Below are positions 54,573 to 64,000 of a DNA stretch of 64,000 bases, in pieces (position 1 is the stretch's first letter; each line of letters opens with the position of its first letter). A program made the translations under genes and the position numbers. The DNA is taken from the NCBI GenBank assembly GCA_937959115.1, contig CALGAW010000030.1:1-64000 (forward strand). Direction: 5' to 3'. The notes beneath the pieces are model-generated. The model had not been told where the DNA came from and did no database searches. It saw nothing but the letters and a program-made list of their open reading frames with translations. The stretch is from an uncultured Saprospiraceae bacterium. Its GTDB lineage: Bacteria > Bacteroidota > Bacteroidia > Chitinophagales > Saprospiraceae.

Positions 54573-55844
54573 ATGAGATATTTCCTGATAGTGATCTGTT
54601 TATTACAATCGATTTCCAGTTATTCACAAGACATGGAGTATGCACGTTCTATTGTGGATACACTTTGCTCACCGCACTTCGACGGTCGAGGCTATTATGA
54701 CAATGGAGAGCGACGTGCTGCAGCGTTTCTAAGTAAGGAGTATGAACAAATAGGGCTGAAGTCATTTGGCGATAACTACCTTCAAGAGTTTAAGCTGACA
54801 TCCAATTCCATTAAAGGAAAAATCCGTCTTGTAGTTAATGGTAAAAAAATGGTGCCTGGTATTGATTGCCTAATTGACCCTTCTGCTCCTAGTTATAATG
54901 GCTCTAGTAAGGTCATTTATTTAGACAAGGATGAAATGCTCAATTTAGATAAATTCAAGCGGTTATTGCCTATGTTAGCAAATAAGTTTTTGATCATTGA
55001 TCAAACAGAATTTAAAGAAGAAACTGGGGCAAATAAGAAGCAGTTGAATGATTTATTGCTATTCCTAAAGTTTTCACCTGATATTCAATTGAATGGGGTA
55101 ATTGAGTTGGTCGAAAAGCTAACATCCACGGCTTCTCAGTTCCAAGCAAAGCGTCCGCATGTCGTAATTTTAAAAGAAAAGACGCCTAAAAAACTTAAAA
55201 AACTAGAACTTGCAATAGAGAATGTGTACGATGAAGATTATCAGTCCCAGAATGTAGTTGGTTGGATAGAGGGTGTCGTAAAAGACAGTTTTGTTATGGT
55301 TGTAGGGCATTATGATCATTTAGGTAGAATGGGAGATGACATTTACTTTCCTGGAGCGAATGATAACGCAAGTGGGATTGCAATGATACTCAGTTTAGCC
55401 AAGGAACTTGCACAAGGAGAAAAACCCAAGTACTCCGTAGTGTTTATTTGTTTTGGGGCAGAAGAGTGTGGACTGGTTGGCTCAAAATACTATTCAGAAA
55501 ATCCGTTATTTCCCTTGGCACAGATCAAGTTCTTGCTGAATCTAGATATCTTAGGAACAGGAGACGATGGCATTCAGGTAGTAAACGGAAGTGTTCATAA
55601 AGATGATTTTAACCGCTTGGTAGAAATTAACAAAGAAAAGGACTTACTGAAGGAGGTAAAACGACGTGGTAAAGCCTGTATTAGTGATCACTGCTTTTTT
55701 TCTGAGCAAGGCGTGCCTAGTTTTTATATTTACACCCTTGGTGGTGCAGGTCATTACCACGATGTAAATGATCATGCAGAGAATTTGACATTACGGGAAT
55801 ACAACGATTTGTTTAGATTGTTGAGGACCTTTATTCTTGATTAA
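54573..55844 (+). CDS. M28-family zinc aminopeptidase-like protein
   Basis: This 423-aa protein has a signal peptide (about 1-18, ISSYSQ) and the M28 metal site: GHYDHLG (His246), GANDNASG (Asp264), GAEECGL (Glu297-Glu298), LNLDILG (Asp325) and GHYHDVNDH near the end. It should be an exported aminopeptidase with two zinc ions. The N-terminal 230 residues form a PA-like or unassigned domain. The gene is divergent from fadD with about 230 bp between them. Confidence 0.9.
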   Translation: MRYFLIVICLLQSISSYSQDMEYARSIVDTLCSPHFDGRGYYDNGERRAAAFLSKEYEQIGLKSFGDNYLQEFKLTSNSIKGKIRLVVNGKKMVPGIDCLIDPSAPSYNGSSKVIYLDKDEMLNLDKFKRLLPMLANKFLIIDQTEFKEETGANKKQLNDLLLFLKFSPDIQLNGVIELVEKLTSTASQFQAKRPHVVILKEKTPKKLKKLELAIENVYDEDYQSQNVVGWIEGVVKDSFVMVVGHYDHLGRMGDDIYFPGANDNASGIAMILSLAKELAQGEKPKYSVVFICFGAEECGLVGSKYYSENPLFPLAQIKFLLNLDILGTGDDGIQVVNGSVHKDDFNRLVEINKEKDLLKEVKRRGKACISDHCFFSEQGVPSFYIYTLGGAGHYHDVNDHAENLTLREYNDLFRLLRTFILD

Positions 55845-56281
55845 GCTATGGAATCTAGTAGAAGCAAAACTGGATACGGATGCATTCTATTTTCATACAT
55901 AGAATCAATTACTAGTGCGATTTGGAATTAAGAATGTCAATGTACCTATATGGTTTTAGGTAATATACGTATTGTGTTATATCTTACTTAGTGACATTCA
56001 AAAACCGTATCTCCTCTAAGAATAAATTCGCTAAAAATTGATAGGTTGTATTTTAGTTATGTTTAAATACATTATATACAATTGTTTGAGTATTTAGTAA
56101 TTGTTCATTTGGTTGGATTGTATAACATGCTAGTTATTAGTAGAATGCAAGATTCTTAATTTTGTGTTTTTTTTAATGTATTAACAATTCCTATTTTCCT
56201 AATTCAGGGGAGCTATACTTTTTTTCTTATAGAAAGAATAGCTATAATTAATGATTAATCTTACTATTAAACCTAAGAGTC
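55845..56281. other. Long AT-rich spacer upstream of the SprB-like gene
   Basis: No gene is visible in 437 bp. A possible -7 box TAATTTTG lies at 56,157-56,164 without a convincing upstream partner. Confidence 0.4.
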
Positions 56282-59020
56282 ATGAAATTTATTTTACGAC
56301 CCTACCTATCTTTACTAATAGGATGCGTTACATTTGGGCAACTTATTGCTCAATGTCCTTCTCCAAATCCACTTACTTTTACAACTACGACTACCAATTC
56401 TACTTGCGAAGCCAATGGCTCAATTCAAATCAATGCTCAAAATGGTGAATTGCCTTATAGCTACGAGATCACAGCTGGGCCAGTTCTTTATCCATTGCAA
56501 AGCGCTAATGTCTTTCCGGCATTACCAGACGGTACCTATACGATTGAGGTGTCAGATGGCTGTGCTACAGTGTTGTCAGATACTGTCTCTGTGGCAGGTA
56601 GTTATCAAATTCCATCTTTTACAGTTGGAGTAGTCAATCCGTTTTGCCCGCTTTCTATGGATGGCTATATAAGCGGAATGGTAACAAATGGACTTGGTCC
56701 CTTTGAGTATAAATTAATCGATATGAATACTGATACCACAGGTCCACAGGCTGTAGGCTTGTTTTCTGGTCTTGGTAGTGGAAATTATCGAATACAGGTT
56801 TTTGATCAATGCAACAATTTCCAGACTAGGGATATTTCATTACAAGACCCTACACTGGATTCCTATGAAACAATTTTTTACGCAAGTACTAGTACTACTC
56901 AGACGACCTGTGGGAATTTGTTGATGAATGCAACCGCGAAAACGTTGAATCCCAAGCTACCCAATACTTATCTTCTAAAGAACAATGCTGGTACAATAAT
57001 CCATTCAGGTCAAATGAATCGATCAGATACCACCTTTGGAGTTCCTACCTATGGTAACTACACGATGGTTTTTACAGATGCTTGTGGCCGTACTGATACT
57101 ACCTCAAACTCAATAATTGCACGTGCATCTGTTACCTACGGTTTTAATTGTGATCCGAATGGTGCTAGAATTAATCCCATGCATATGATTGCGCCTTATA
57201 CTTATGAAATTCTGACAGGTCCAGAGATTAGACCACTTCAGACCAGTAATTTTTTCGGAAATTTGCCAAATGGAACATACGCAATAGAAGTTATAGATGG
57301 CTGTGGCTCATCTGCTATCGCAAACGTTATTATTAATCCTATTGCTTGGCATGCTTCGATTTACTCAAGACCAACAGATGCATGTGCGATTGGAATGTCT
57401 CGATTCTGGCCAGGAAGTTGGGTTGGAAGTCCTCAATCCCCAGTAACTTATGAGCTAATAGCTGCACCGCAAGGAGTTCCGCTAGTTTCAACGACTGGAC
57501 ATCCGACTGGGCTAAACGATTTACCTCCAGGCAGCTATTCTGTTCGTGTAACAGATGCCTGTGGCGTATCAGAAACAATTTCGGGTTTAATTACCAATAC
57601 ACTACAGCTAAACTATAACGTTACAACACAAACGGGCTGTCAAACTGGTGATATATTGATTACTGGTGCTTATACCAATGGGCCAAAAGGGAAGGTTAGA
57701 TTGGAGCGGCTTGACGGAAGTCTTGCTCGACCCTACCAAGCACCAATTGGTTCGTTTTACAACCTTGTTCCGGATACCTATGTTCTGGCTTTTAATTCAA
57801 ATGAACCAGGATGTAGCAATTATCTTTTTCGAGATACAATTGTTTTGCCTGAAGTAAGCCAACCACAACTTGATTTATTGACTGGAATAGAATGTGTTGA
57901 CCAAACAGCCACCATCACTGGATTTCCTGTTATGGGTGTTGCTCCATACACCTTTGAGATAATCTCTGGGCCTGAGTTAAGAGTGCCGCAAACGACCTCT
58001 ATTTTTTCGGATCTTCCCTTTGGAACCTATGATGTAAGAATGGTAGATGCTTGTTCAAACTCTTTCGTGAACTCGGTTTCCATAGAGCCGTTTCTTCCTG
58101 AAATTAATGGATATACGCCTCCTGTCTGTATGGGGGATTCGTTAAGCCTTTATGTAGACAATATATTTGGTGCAAACTATTCGTGGACAGGGCCAAATGG
58201 ATTTACAGCGGATACATTTATCGTTAACATTGCAGCTTTATCACCACAAGATACGGGTAAGTACACGGTACATGTTGATTTGCCTGGATGTGTCAACACG
58301 ATACTAGAGTTTGATTTGGTTGCCGCCAGATGTGGTGTAGTGCTTGATGTTCGATTATTGCTTGAAGGACCTTACCAATCAGGTAGTGGATTGATGACTG
58401 ATCAACTAAGGGCTTCCAATCTATTGCCTACACTTGAGCCTTACACTAGTTTGGGGTATCAACATTATGGAGAAGGTGGCGGAGAGCTTGCACTTCCAGG
58501 CGTTTTTGATTCCATTGGCACGAATGCGATTGTAGATTGGATCTTCCTAGAACTGCGTGATTCGAGCGACATTACCCAAGCAGTTGCAACACGCGCAGCT
58601 TTGCTTCAAGCCGACGGTAACATCGTAGATATGGATGGCGTTTCTCCTGTGATTTTTGATGGAATTGGTGATGGCGAATTCTATGTAGTTGTGCGTCATC
58701 GAAACCATTTAGATATCATGACGGCTACCATGCATTCTCTTACTGAAAACACTGCTTTCCAATATGATTTTACCTCAGGATTGGCTTATGGCAGTCCTAA
58801 CTACCCAGCACAGAAAGATTTAGGTAGCGGAGTCTTTGCCTTGTACGAATGTGATTTTAATCAATCTGGAATCATCGATGCTTCTGATCGGAGTATCGCT
58901 TGGAATTATAGAAATCAGACTGGATACTTGTTGCCAGATTCCAACTTTGACGGTGTGTGCAATGCCGCTGAAAGAAGCCAGTCATGGAATAATCGAAATC
59001 TTATTTCTCAAGTGCCATAG
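56282..59020 (+). CDS. Secreted SprB-repeat-like adhesin with shared C-terminal domain
   Basis: This 912-aa protein has a signal peptide (about 1-20, LIAQC) and several repeats of about 90 residues. Each has 'GSIQI...G.LPYSYEI..GP..PLQ', then 'F..LPDGTYTIEVxDGC', as in SprB-type gliding/adhesion proteins of Bacteroidota. A central Ig-like region (SYSWTGPNGF type, about residues 640-670) follows. From about 684 the C-terminal domain seen in the protein at 50,719 appears (LLLEGPYQSGSGLMTDQLR, then AIVDWIFLELRD and VVVRHRNHLDIM), with a calcium-binding-like end. It probably acts on the surface; no sorting tail of the classical type is obvious. Confidence 0.8.
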   Translation: MKFILRPYLSLLIGCVTFGQLIAQCPSPNPLTFTTTTTNSTCEANGSIQINAQNGELPYSYEITAGPVLYPLQSANVFPALPDGTYTIEVSDGCATVLSDTVSVAGSYQIPSFTVGVVNPFCPLSMDGYISGMVTNGLGPFEYKLIDMNTDTTGPQAVGLFSGLGSGNYRIQVFDQCNNFQTRDISLQDPTLDSYETIFYASTSTTQTTCGNLLMNATAKTLNPKLPNTYLLKNNAGTIIHSGQMNRSDTTFGVPTYGNYTMVFTDACGRTDTTSNSIIARASVTYGFNCDPNGARINPMHMIAPYTYEILTGPEIRPLQTSNFFGNLPNGTYAIEVIDGCGSSAIANVIINPIAWHASIYSRPTDACAIGMSRFWPGSWVGSPQSPVTYELIAAPQGVPLVSTTGHPTGLNDLPPGSYSVRVTDACGVSETISGLITNTLQLNYNVTTQTGCQTGDILITGAYTNGPKGKVRLERLDGSLARPYQAPIGSFYNLVPDTYVLAFNSNEPGCSNYLFRDTIVLPEVSQPQLDLLTGIECVDQTATITGFPVMGVAPYTFEIISGPELRVPQTTSIFSDLPFGTYDVRMVDACSNSFVNSVSIEPFLPEINGYTPPVCMGDSLSLYVDNIFGANYSWTGPNGFTADTFIVNIAALSPQDTGKYTVHVDLPGCVNTILEFDLVAARCGVVLDVRLLLEGPYQSGSGLMTDQLRASNLLPTLEPYTSLGYQHYGEGGGELALPGVFDSIGTNAIVDWIFLELRDSSDITQAVATRAALLQADGNIVDMDGVSPVIFDGIGDGEFYVVVRHRNHLDIMTATMHSLTENTAFQYDFTSGLAYGSPNYPAQKDLGSGVFALYECDFNQSGIIDASDRSIAWNYRNQTGYLLPDSNFDGVCNAAERSQSWNNRNLISQVP

Positions 59021-59410
59021 AAGTGCAGAATTCATTAGGAAGGGATTTGAATTAATCGTTGATTTAGAATCTATTCCTAATGAATTTCAATTAGTTGAAC
59101 AATCAAATCTTCGTTTTTGATCCTAGTATAACCACTAATTTAAAACTTAGTTCTGCAAGGGAACTTATTGCCTTTAAGCGAATGTTAGTAGCAATAATAA
59201 GGTTCTTCCTTCACAACAAATGGAAAACTTCGATAAAAATTTCTATATCTAACTTTAAAAATCTTCAAATTAAGTGACCGCACCAAAATTTATTAAAATT
59301 TAACTAAAATATTAAATTTGCATATGAGAATTCACGCTAATCATTTGAAATACCTAATAAGTAAATAAGTCATTATATCAATTGTAAAACAGTATATAGA
59401 GAAAAATTTA
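59021..59410. other. Intergenic region upstream of a lipoprotein gene
   Basis: No convincing gene is visible; short ORFs here lack protein-like content. A -7-like box is listed separately. Confidence 0.4.
59313..59320 (+). promoter_or_regulatory. Candidate -7 promoter box
   Basis: TAAATTTG matches TAnnTTTG about 90 nt before the lipoprotein ATG at 59,411. No TTTG is seen at the expected upstream distance. Confidence 0.3.
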
Positions 59411-60214
59411 ATGAAAAAAATGAAATGCTGGTTATTGACAGTTTTAATTTTCGTGTTTTCAAGTTGTACTCAGTTTGTTTATGTTTACGAAATTGAAAAT
59501 GATGGAGTTATAAGCAATGAGGAGTTATATGTTTATGAAGACAGTGTATTGCAAATAGCTTACTCATTTTGGGACAATCATGGTCGTCTTTGCTTCTTAC
59601 TAACGAATAAATCTGATAAACCAATTTATATTGATTGGAAAAAATCATCGTTTATAAAAAATGGAAAGACATTTTCCTATTGGGAGGATGTTGAGATACG
59701 GAAACAAAACGGAGTTGAGGTAAGCTCTCGGCTAAACAACGCATCACTTGAAAATACATTATTGCCGTTTAAATCGTTGTCAGTTGGTAGGGATTATTAC
59801 AGTTCAGTCGAATATATTACAAAACAACAGAGAATTACATTTATTCCCCCAAAAACTAGTTTGATAAGGGATGATTATAAAATAATTAGAATGAATCTTA
59901 GAATTAATCAATCCAATCAGAAGGTGATAGCTAAGGAGGGCACATACAGTAAGAAAAGCAATGTGATTACTGAAAATTTTACTAAAGAAAACAGCCCTTT
60001 GATATTTAGAAACTTCATAACCTATTCATACAATGAGGAATTCGATGAAGAAATCCGTGTTGATAATTTATTCTACTTGAACAGAGTAAAGAAAATGAGA
60101 AAACGTGAATTTCAGACTAGACCAAAATTAGATAACGAAAGTAAAGAGTTTATAAGTTTTTATCCTTACAAAAACAATAAGGATTTTTATTGTATTGAAA
60201 AGAAAAGCTACTAA
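59411..60214 (+). CDS. Putative lipoprotein of unknown function
   Basis: This 267-aa protein has a lipoprotein signal with lipobox SSC (Cys at about residue 19). The rest is beta-rich, with LCFLLTNKSDKPIYIDWKKSS resembling a small beta-sandwich seen in many Bacteroidota lipoproteins. I do not recognise a specific family. It stands alone. Confidence 0.6.
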   Translation: MKKMKCWLLTVLIFVFSSCTQFVYVYEIENDGVISNEELYVYEDSVLQIAYSFWDNHGRLCFLLTNKSDKPIYIDWKKSSFIKNGKTFSYWEDVEIRKQNGVEVSSRLNNASLENTLLPFKSLSVGRDYYSSVEYITKQQRITFIPPKTSLIRDDYKIIRMNLRINQSNQKVIAKEGTYSKKSNVITENFTKENSPLIFRNFITYSYNEEFDEEIRVDNLFYLNRVKKMRKREFQTRPKLDNESKEFISFYPYKNNKDFYCIEKKSY

Positions 60215-60417
60215 CAAAAAAACTACGGACATATAGCCCATTTTCATTCCAGGAAGGTTTGGGGATAGGTGCGGTGCTTCGTCGAAGCCAAAGATATCTC
60301 AGAATTTTAGCTGCTTTTGACTGCTTATTTTTCTTTGTTAATCAACCGTTCTATCTTTATTCACCGGGCTATACATTGTAGTTTTGAACCGTTGTAGGAG
60401 TATATTGAATTGAAAAA

Positions 60418-61395
60418 ATGAAAAGACAAACAATAAAAGATACCTATATCGGAACGCTGGATTGGTATGATGGAAAAGTGGTAGATTGGAATTCAGCAGG
60501 TAAAGCATACAGTCTAGAGGGTACAGAAACGCAACTTCATAAATACCATTTTGGTTTTGTGTGTGATGGCTCAATTTCTTCTTCTTGTGGGAGATACGCA
60601 TTGATTTATCAGAAACTAGGCACAAAAGGCTTGTTGCTGAAAGATGGTGAACTGTTGCGAGAGATAAATAGAAGCTATTATCAGTCGGAAGTATACGAGT
60701 TTCCTGCAGTCTTTTGGGATTACAAGGGAAGGACTTATCTAGTGCATTGTCCAAAAGAGTATTGCAGGATTGATATCGAAGATGTGGAGACAGGAATACT
60801 GATAACGGATACAGAAGAACGTGCACCAGTTGATGTGTTTCATTCTAGGTTTGAGGTCAGCCCAGACAACAAGTATTTACTGAGTAAAGGTTGGGTATGG
60901 CATCCTTGGGACGTCGTAGAAGCGTTTGATCTTGAGCAGGGCTTTCACGATGCAACATTGTTAGATAAGGGTAAGCAAGCAGAATTAGATGCAGGGGAGC
61001 TTCAAGCAGCAACCTTCTTAAATGATTCTAAGGTGATCCTGCTTGAATCGAATGAAATTGACTATGATCATACTGCCAACACGATACACGTAGAAAACAA
61101 GTTATGTGTCTGGAATCTAGAGACCAATAAAATAGAACATTCTGTGGAAGCTGATGGGCCAATAGGTAATCTCTTCCCAATAGACAATGAACGGTGTTGG
61201 GATGTCTATGAATATCCAAAGATCATCGACCTGAAAACTGGGAAGATACTAGCAGAAGACAAGACGATTTTTTCTGGTCGACAAAGCTCTTCCATTATCC
61301 GCCATTTGGAGGATTTACCTAAAATTGCATTTGACCAGACCACTAGGCAACTGGCGATTACAAATGAGAATTCTATAGAAGTACTAACTCCTTAG
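60418..61395 (+). CDS. Beta-propeller-like protein of unknown function
   Basis: This 325-aa protein has no signal peptide. It shows repeated WD/propeller-like strands (SRFEVSPDNKYLLSKGW, NKLCVWNLETNKI, IAFDQTTRQLAIT). The pattern suggests six or seven blades. It probably acts as a cytoplasmic binding platform. It is convergent with the ArsC-like gene, 3 bp apart. Confidence 0.65.
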   Translation: MKRQTIKDTYIGTLDWYDGKVVDWNSAGKAYSLEGTETQLHKYHFGFVCDGSISSSCGRYALIYQKLGTKGLLLKDGELLREINRSYYQSEVYEFPAVFWDYKGRTYLVHCPKEYCRIDIEDVETGILITDTEERAPVDVFHSRFEVSPDNKYLLSKGWVWHPWDVVEAFDLEQGFHDATLLDKGKQAELDAGELQAATFLNDSKVILLESNEIDYDHTANTIHVENKLCVWNLETNKIEHSVEADGPIGNLFPIDNERCWDVYEYPKIIDLKTGKILAEDKTIFSGRQSSSIIRHLEDLPKIAFDQTTRQLAITNENSIEVLTP

Positions 61396-61398
61396 TTT

Positions 61399-61755
61399 CT
61401 ATAACTTATAGATATCGGTGGGTGTACTACAGATAATCGCTTTCTTACCCTTTACCGCAATTGCTGATTTCAACAAATTGGGATTGCGGAGCAAGATGTT
61501 TAACCAATCTTCATCATCAAAGTCACGTCCACGAATGTTTTGTTGGTAAAATGGATCTGCTTTATTTAGCATTTCTCTTGGGTGCACACCTAGCAAATCG
61601 ATGATGGCACTAAAGTGTGTGCTGGTTGCTGGATTCGTGTCGAATGCAAGGGAACGCACATGTCTGGAAAGAGATTGGGCGTGTGCAACTGTTTTTCTAT
61701 CTGAGCTAGAATCAGGGTTGTAAATGATTAGAATCTCGTTTTCATGAATTCTCAT
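61399..61755 (-). CDS. ArsC/Spx-like thioredoxin-fold protein lacking the catalytic cysteine
   Basis: This 118-aa protein follows the arsenate reductase/Spx family: IIYNPDSSSDRKT at the start where active members have NPxCSKSR, then LLGVHPREMLNKADPFY, LNILLRNPNLLKSAIAVKGKKAIICSTP at the end. The active-site Cys position is replaced by Ser, so reductase activity is unlikely. It may be a regulatory or redox-inert relative. Confidence 0.7.
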   Translation of the reverse strand: MRIHENEILIIYNPDSSSDRKTVAHAQSLSRHVRSLAFDTNPATSTHFSAIIDLLGVHPREMLNKADPFYQQNIRGRDFDDEDWLNILLRNPNLLKSAIAVKGKKAIICSTPTDIYKL

Positions 61756-62363
61756 AAGCTCAATATTAATTGGTTTGAAAATAGGCCTTTAAACAAATTC
61801 AAGCGATAGGTACAGATGTAATTCTATTAATGTAAAGGATTTTTATTACCCATGTGGGTTTTACTTATATTTAGAGTGACAGATTAAAGAACTATATTTT
61901 TTTAGCTTTAGTAAGAGGATTTATATAGTAATTGAACGAATGGGGTGTGGGTTAAATTATTGTTAATGAGCCGTATGTGTGTGATGTTTCTTTGTAAAAT
62001 GAGCGTTTTATTACTTTTGTAAATATTATATATTTGTTACACTTTGTTGTTTTGTTTATTTTAAAATATTCCAATATTGTTTAGTATTAGTTTTATATTT
62101 ACCCTAAATTTTGATTTTTATTTCGAAAATACCACATATAGCAGAATATTATCCTTCTTGTGTGTTGTCTTTAAGCTGTTGTTGTTTCAATCAATTTGAA
62201 CTGCGTAATTTACCCATAGTAGATTTATTGTAATATGTTATTGGTTTTCAGTCTTTTATGTGCAAGTTATTTTGGGAATAAAGATCATTTTATGTATTTT
62301 GTTGTCATGTATGAAGCATTTCTATTGTAGCTTCAGATTTATCGTCAGATTTAAATAAGCATT
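61756..62363. other. Long AT-rich intergenic region upstream of the G8 gene
   Basis: 608 bp without a recognisable gene or RNA. The sequence is very AT-rich with T-runs near 62,050-62,110. It should contain the promoter of the following gene; no clear box pair was found. Confidence 0.45.
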
Positions 62364-64000
62364 ATGAATAAGTTGTTATTGTTGTTCTTTTTAAGTTGGT
62401 TGTTTCCAACTGCAGAAATTGATAAGCAAGATGAAATTTTAATACCAGACGAGGTTGCTATGTGTGGGACACTGGAGATAGACCTTAATAATGAAGCACT
62501 AGTTACAGTTCTGGTTAACAATGGTAACTGGAGTAATCCAGGAACATGGAGTACAGGTCAAGTACCTGGACCTGCTGATCAAGTTCGTATTCAGGACAAT
62601 TTTACAGTGATTCTGGATATGCAAAATGTAACAATCCGACAGCTAACAATCAATGGTACGCTGAAAGTAAATCGGAATCAAGATGTCAATTTAACCTCTG
62701 ACTGGATTGTAGTCAATGGGCAAACCGCGATGCTGGATTGGGGGACTGCAACTGATCGATATACGGGAAATGCAGTCATCACCCTAAACGGTAATGATGA
62801 AAACTATAGTTATGCAGGCATGCTCGGAAATAAGTTCCTAGGCGTGATGGGTGGTGCAACACTTGAGATGCACGGTGTATCGAAACGATCATGGACAAAA
62901 CTAAACCAGAAAGCAGACATCGGAGCCAATCAAATTACCTTACTTGATGCAGTAGACTGGAGTGTTGGTGATCAGATTGTCATCGCTTCAACGGATTTCG
63001 ATCCACACGAGGCAGAGAAGCGAACCATTACTGCGATTTCTAGTAACAGCAAAACACTTACACTGGATGCTCCACTTACATATATGCATTGGGGTACACT
63101 ACAATCCTATAAGAATGGAGCATTTTCTCTTGATGAGCGAGCTGAAGTAGGTCTACTTACCAGAAACATAAAAATCCAAGGAAATCAGAACTCAGCAACT
63201 ACTCTGTTTGGGGGGCACGTGATGGGGATGGTGAGTAGTAGCATGAAGGTGTCAGGGGTACAGTTTTATAGAATGGGGCAAGCTGGAAAACTTGGACGTT
63301 ACCCGTTTCATTGGCACTTAGTTAAAGATGCTACGAATCAATACATTAAGAACTCGACAATTGAAAAGTCTTATAATAGAGCGATCACAGTGCATGGTAC
63401 TGATAATGTGGTAGTGGAAGACAACGTTGCATATGACCATATTGGTCATGGCTTTTTCCTAGAAGATGCTTCTGAAACAGGGAATCAATTCATAGGCAAC
63501 TTAGGACTTGTCTCGCGTGTACCAACAGTTGCTCAAGCGATTGAAAAGCATGATATTACCTTGAGAAAGGGTAGAAATATGTCTCCAGCTACCTTCTGGA
63601 TTACCAACAATGAAAACAGCTTTGATGGAAATGTGGCCGCAGGCTCAGAAGGAACAGGGTTTTGGTTTATCACACCAGAATATGATTTCGCAGGAAGACG
63701 ACCAACCGTTAATCTGTTTGAACAACCCTTTACAAAATTTGATAACAACGTCGCACACTCAAACCTCGGACTTGGAGTCGCGTTTAACGGCGAATTCATT
63801 TTTGTTGATTCTGTTGATGTTTTGAATACCACTAAAACAGTTGCACCAAACCCACACTTCTATAATAACTTGATTTATAAGAATGAAGGTAACGGACTTT
63901 GGACACTTACAAGAGCTGCTGTTTATGAAAATTTCATCTTCGCTGATAATGGAGCGTCAACCTTTCACGTCTTTCACCAAACCTTTAAAAACAATCTCTT
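62364..64000 (+). CDS. Secreted G8-domain, CEMIP/TMEM2-like beta-helix protein (truncated by window end)
   Basis: The reading frame is open from ATG 62,364 to the window end (545 codons) without a stop. The start MNKLLLLFFLSWLFPTAE is a signal peptide. Next is a G8 domain (NNGNWSNPGTWSTGQVPGP), then a long right-handed beta-helix with a motif GRYPFHWHLV comparable to the conserved YPxHxH site of CEMIP/TMEM2-type hyaluronan-degrading proteins. Further turns carry N/D-V-A/Y-x-x-G-H patterns. The gene continues beyond the window, so the C-terminus is unknown. Confidence 0.82.
   Translation, partial: MNKLLLLFFLSWLFPTAEIDKQDEILIPDEVAMCGTLEIDLNNEALVTVLVNNGNWSNPGTWSTGQVPGPADQVRIQDNFTVILDMQNVTIRQLTINGTLKVNRNQDVNLTSDWIVVNGQTAMLDWGTATDRYTGNAVITLNGNDENYSYAGMLGNKFLGVMGGATLEMHGVSKRSWTKLNQKADIGANQITLLDAVDWSVGDQIVIASTDFDPHEAEKRTITAISSNSKTLTLDAPLTYMHWGTLQSYKNGAFSLDERAEVGLLTRNIKIQGNQNSATTLFGGHVMGMVSSSMKVSGVQFYRMGQAGKLGRYPFHWHLVKDATNQYIKNSTIEKSYNRAITVHGTDNVVVEDNVAYDHIGHGFFLEDASETGNQFIGNLGLVSRVPTVAQAIEKHDITLRKGRNMSPATFWITNNENSFDGNVAAGSEGTGFWFITPEYDFAGRRPTVNLFEQPFTKFDNNVAHSNLGLGVAFNGEFIFVDSVDVLNTTKTVAPNPHFYNNLIYKNEGNGLWTLTRAAVYENFIFADNGASTFHVFHQTFKNNL

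Overview
This window is most likely from a marine or gliding member of the Bacteroidota, probably a Saprospiria-like genome (Saprospira, Aureispira or relatives). The grounds are AT-rich coding and intergenic DNA, Bacteroidota-style -7 boxes (TAnnTTTG), SprB-like secreted repeat proteins, OmpA/lectin-like and G8/beta-helix secreted proteins, and a Bacteroidota-type extracellular contractile injection system (eCIS). I saw no rRNA, tRNA, CRISPR array or intact insertion sequence.

Layout. 1-6,083: the tail of a DinB-like gene, an EF-G paralogue with an altered GTPase centre, an intergenic repeat pair, and an LRR protein in an operon with an OmpA-like secreted protein. 6,514-10,652: a Gre-factor-like gene, then a two-gene signalling unit. 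Its first gene fuses a HARE-type winged helix, a type I restriction HsdM-like methylase lacking the NPPY/F motif, an HsdS-like recognition domain and a histidine kinase module. Its second gene is a receiver-domain protein with an unknown output domain. 10,789-13,512: a lipoprotein, an antitoxin/PIN-toxin pair bracketed by short imperfect direct repeats, and truA.

13,604-39,852, minus strand: a contractile injection system read from about 39.9 kb down to 13.6 kb. The order is a secreted unknown, a GH18-like membrane-anchored pseudo-glycosidase, a small 2-TM protein, DUF4255 cap, an unknown, one sheath gene, two tube genes, DUF5908, LysM protein, VgrG-like spike, gp25, large baseplate J protein, fibre-like protein, then (after an interruption) a 53-aa protein, second baseplate protein, tape measure and AAA+ ATPase. 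The interruption (21.6-24.0 kb) holds two 5'-truncated gene remnants meeting head to head and a beta-barrel-like gene. Next to the structural genes on the plus strand are an FKBP isomerase and a 1,871-aa cargo: DUF4157 with HExxH, coiled coil, membrane segment, at least 42 tandem 13-residue repeats and a polymorphic-toxin-like tip. An 82-aa probable immunity gene follows.

46,970-64,000: metabolic and surface genes. These are a haloalkane-dehalogenase-like hydrolase, katG, two secreted proteins sharing a C-terminal domain, an acyl-CoA synthetase, an M28 peptidase, two small unknowns, a cysteine-less ArsC-like protein and the start of a G8/CEMIP-like secreted protein running off the end.

The two systems most worth follow-up are the methylase/specificity/histidine-kinase fusion with its receiver partner (7,000-10,652), and the giant repeat toxin with adjacent immunity gene beside an eCIS (40,941-46,819).
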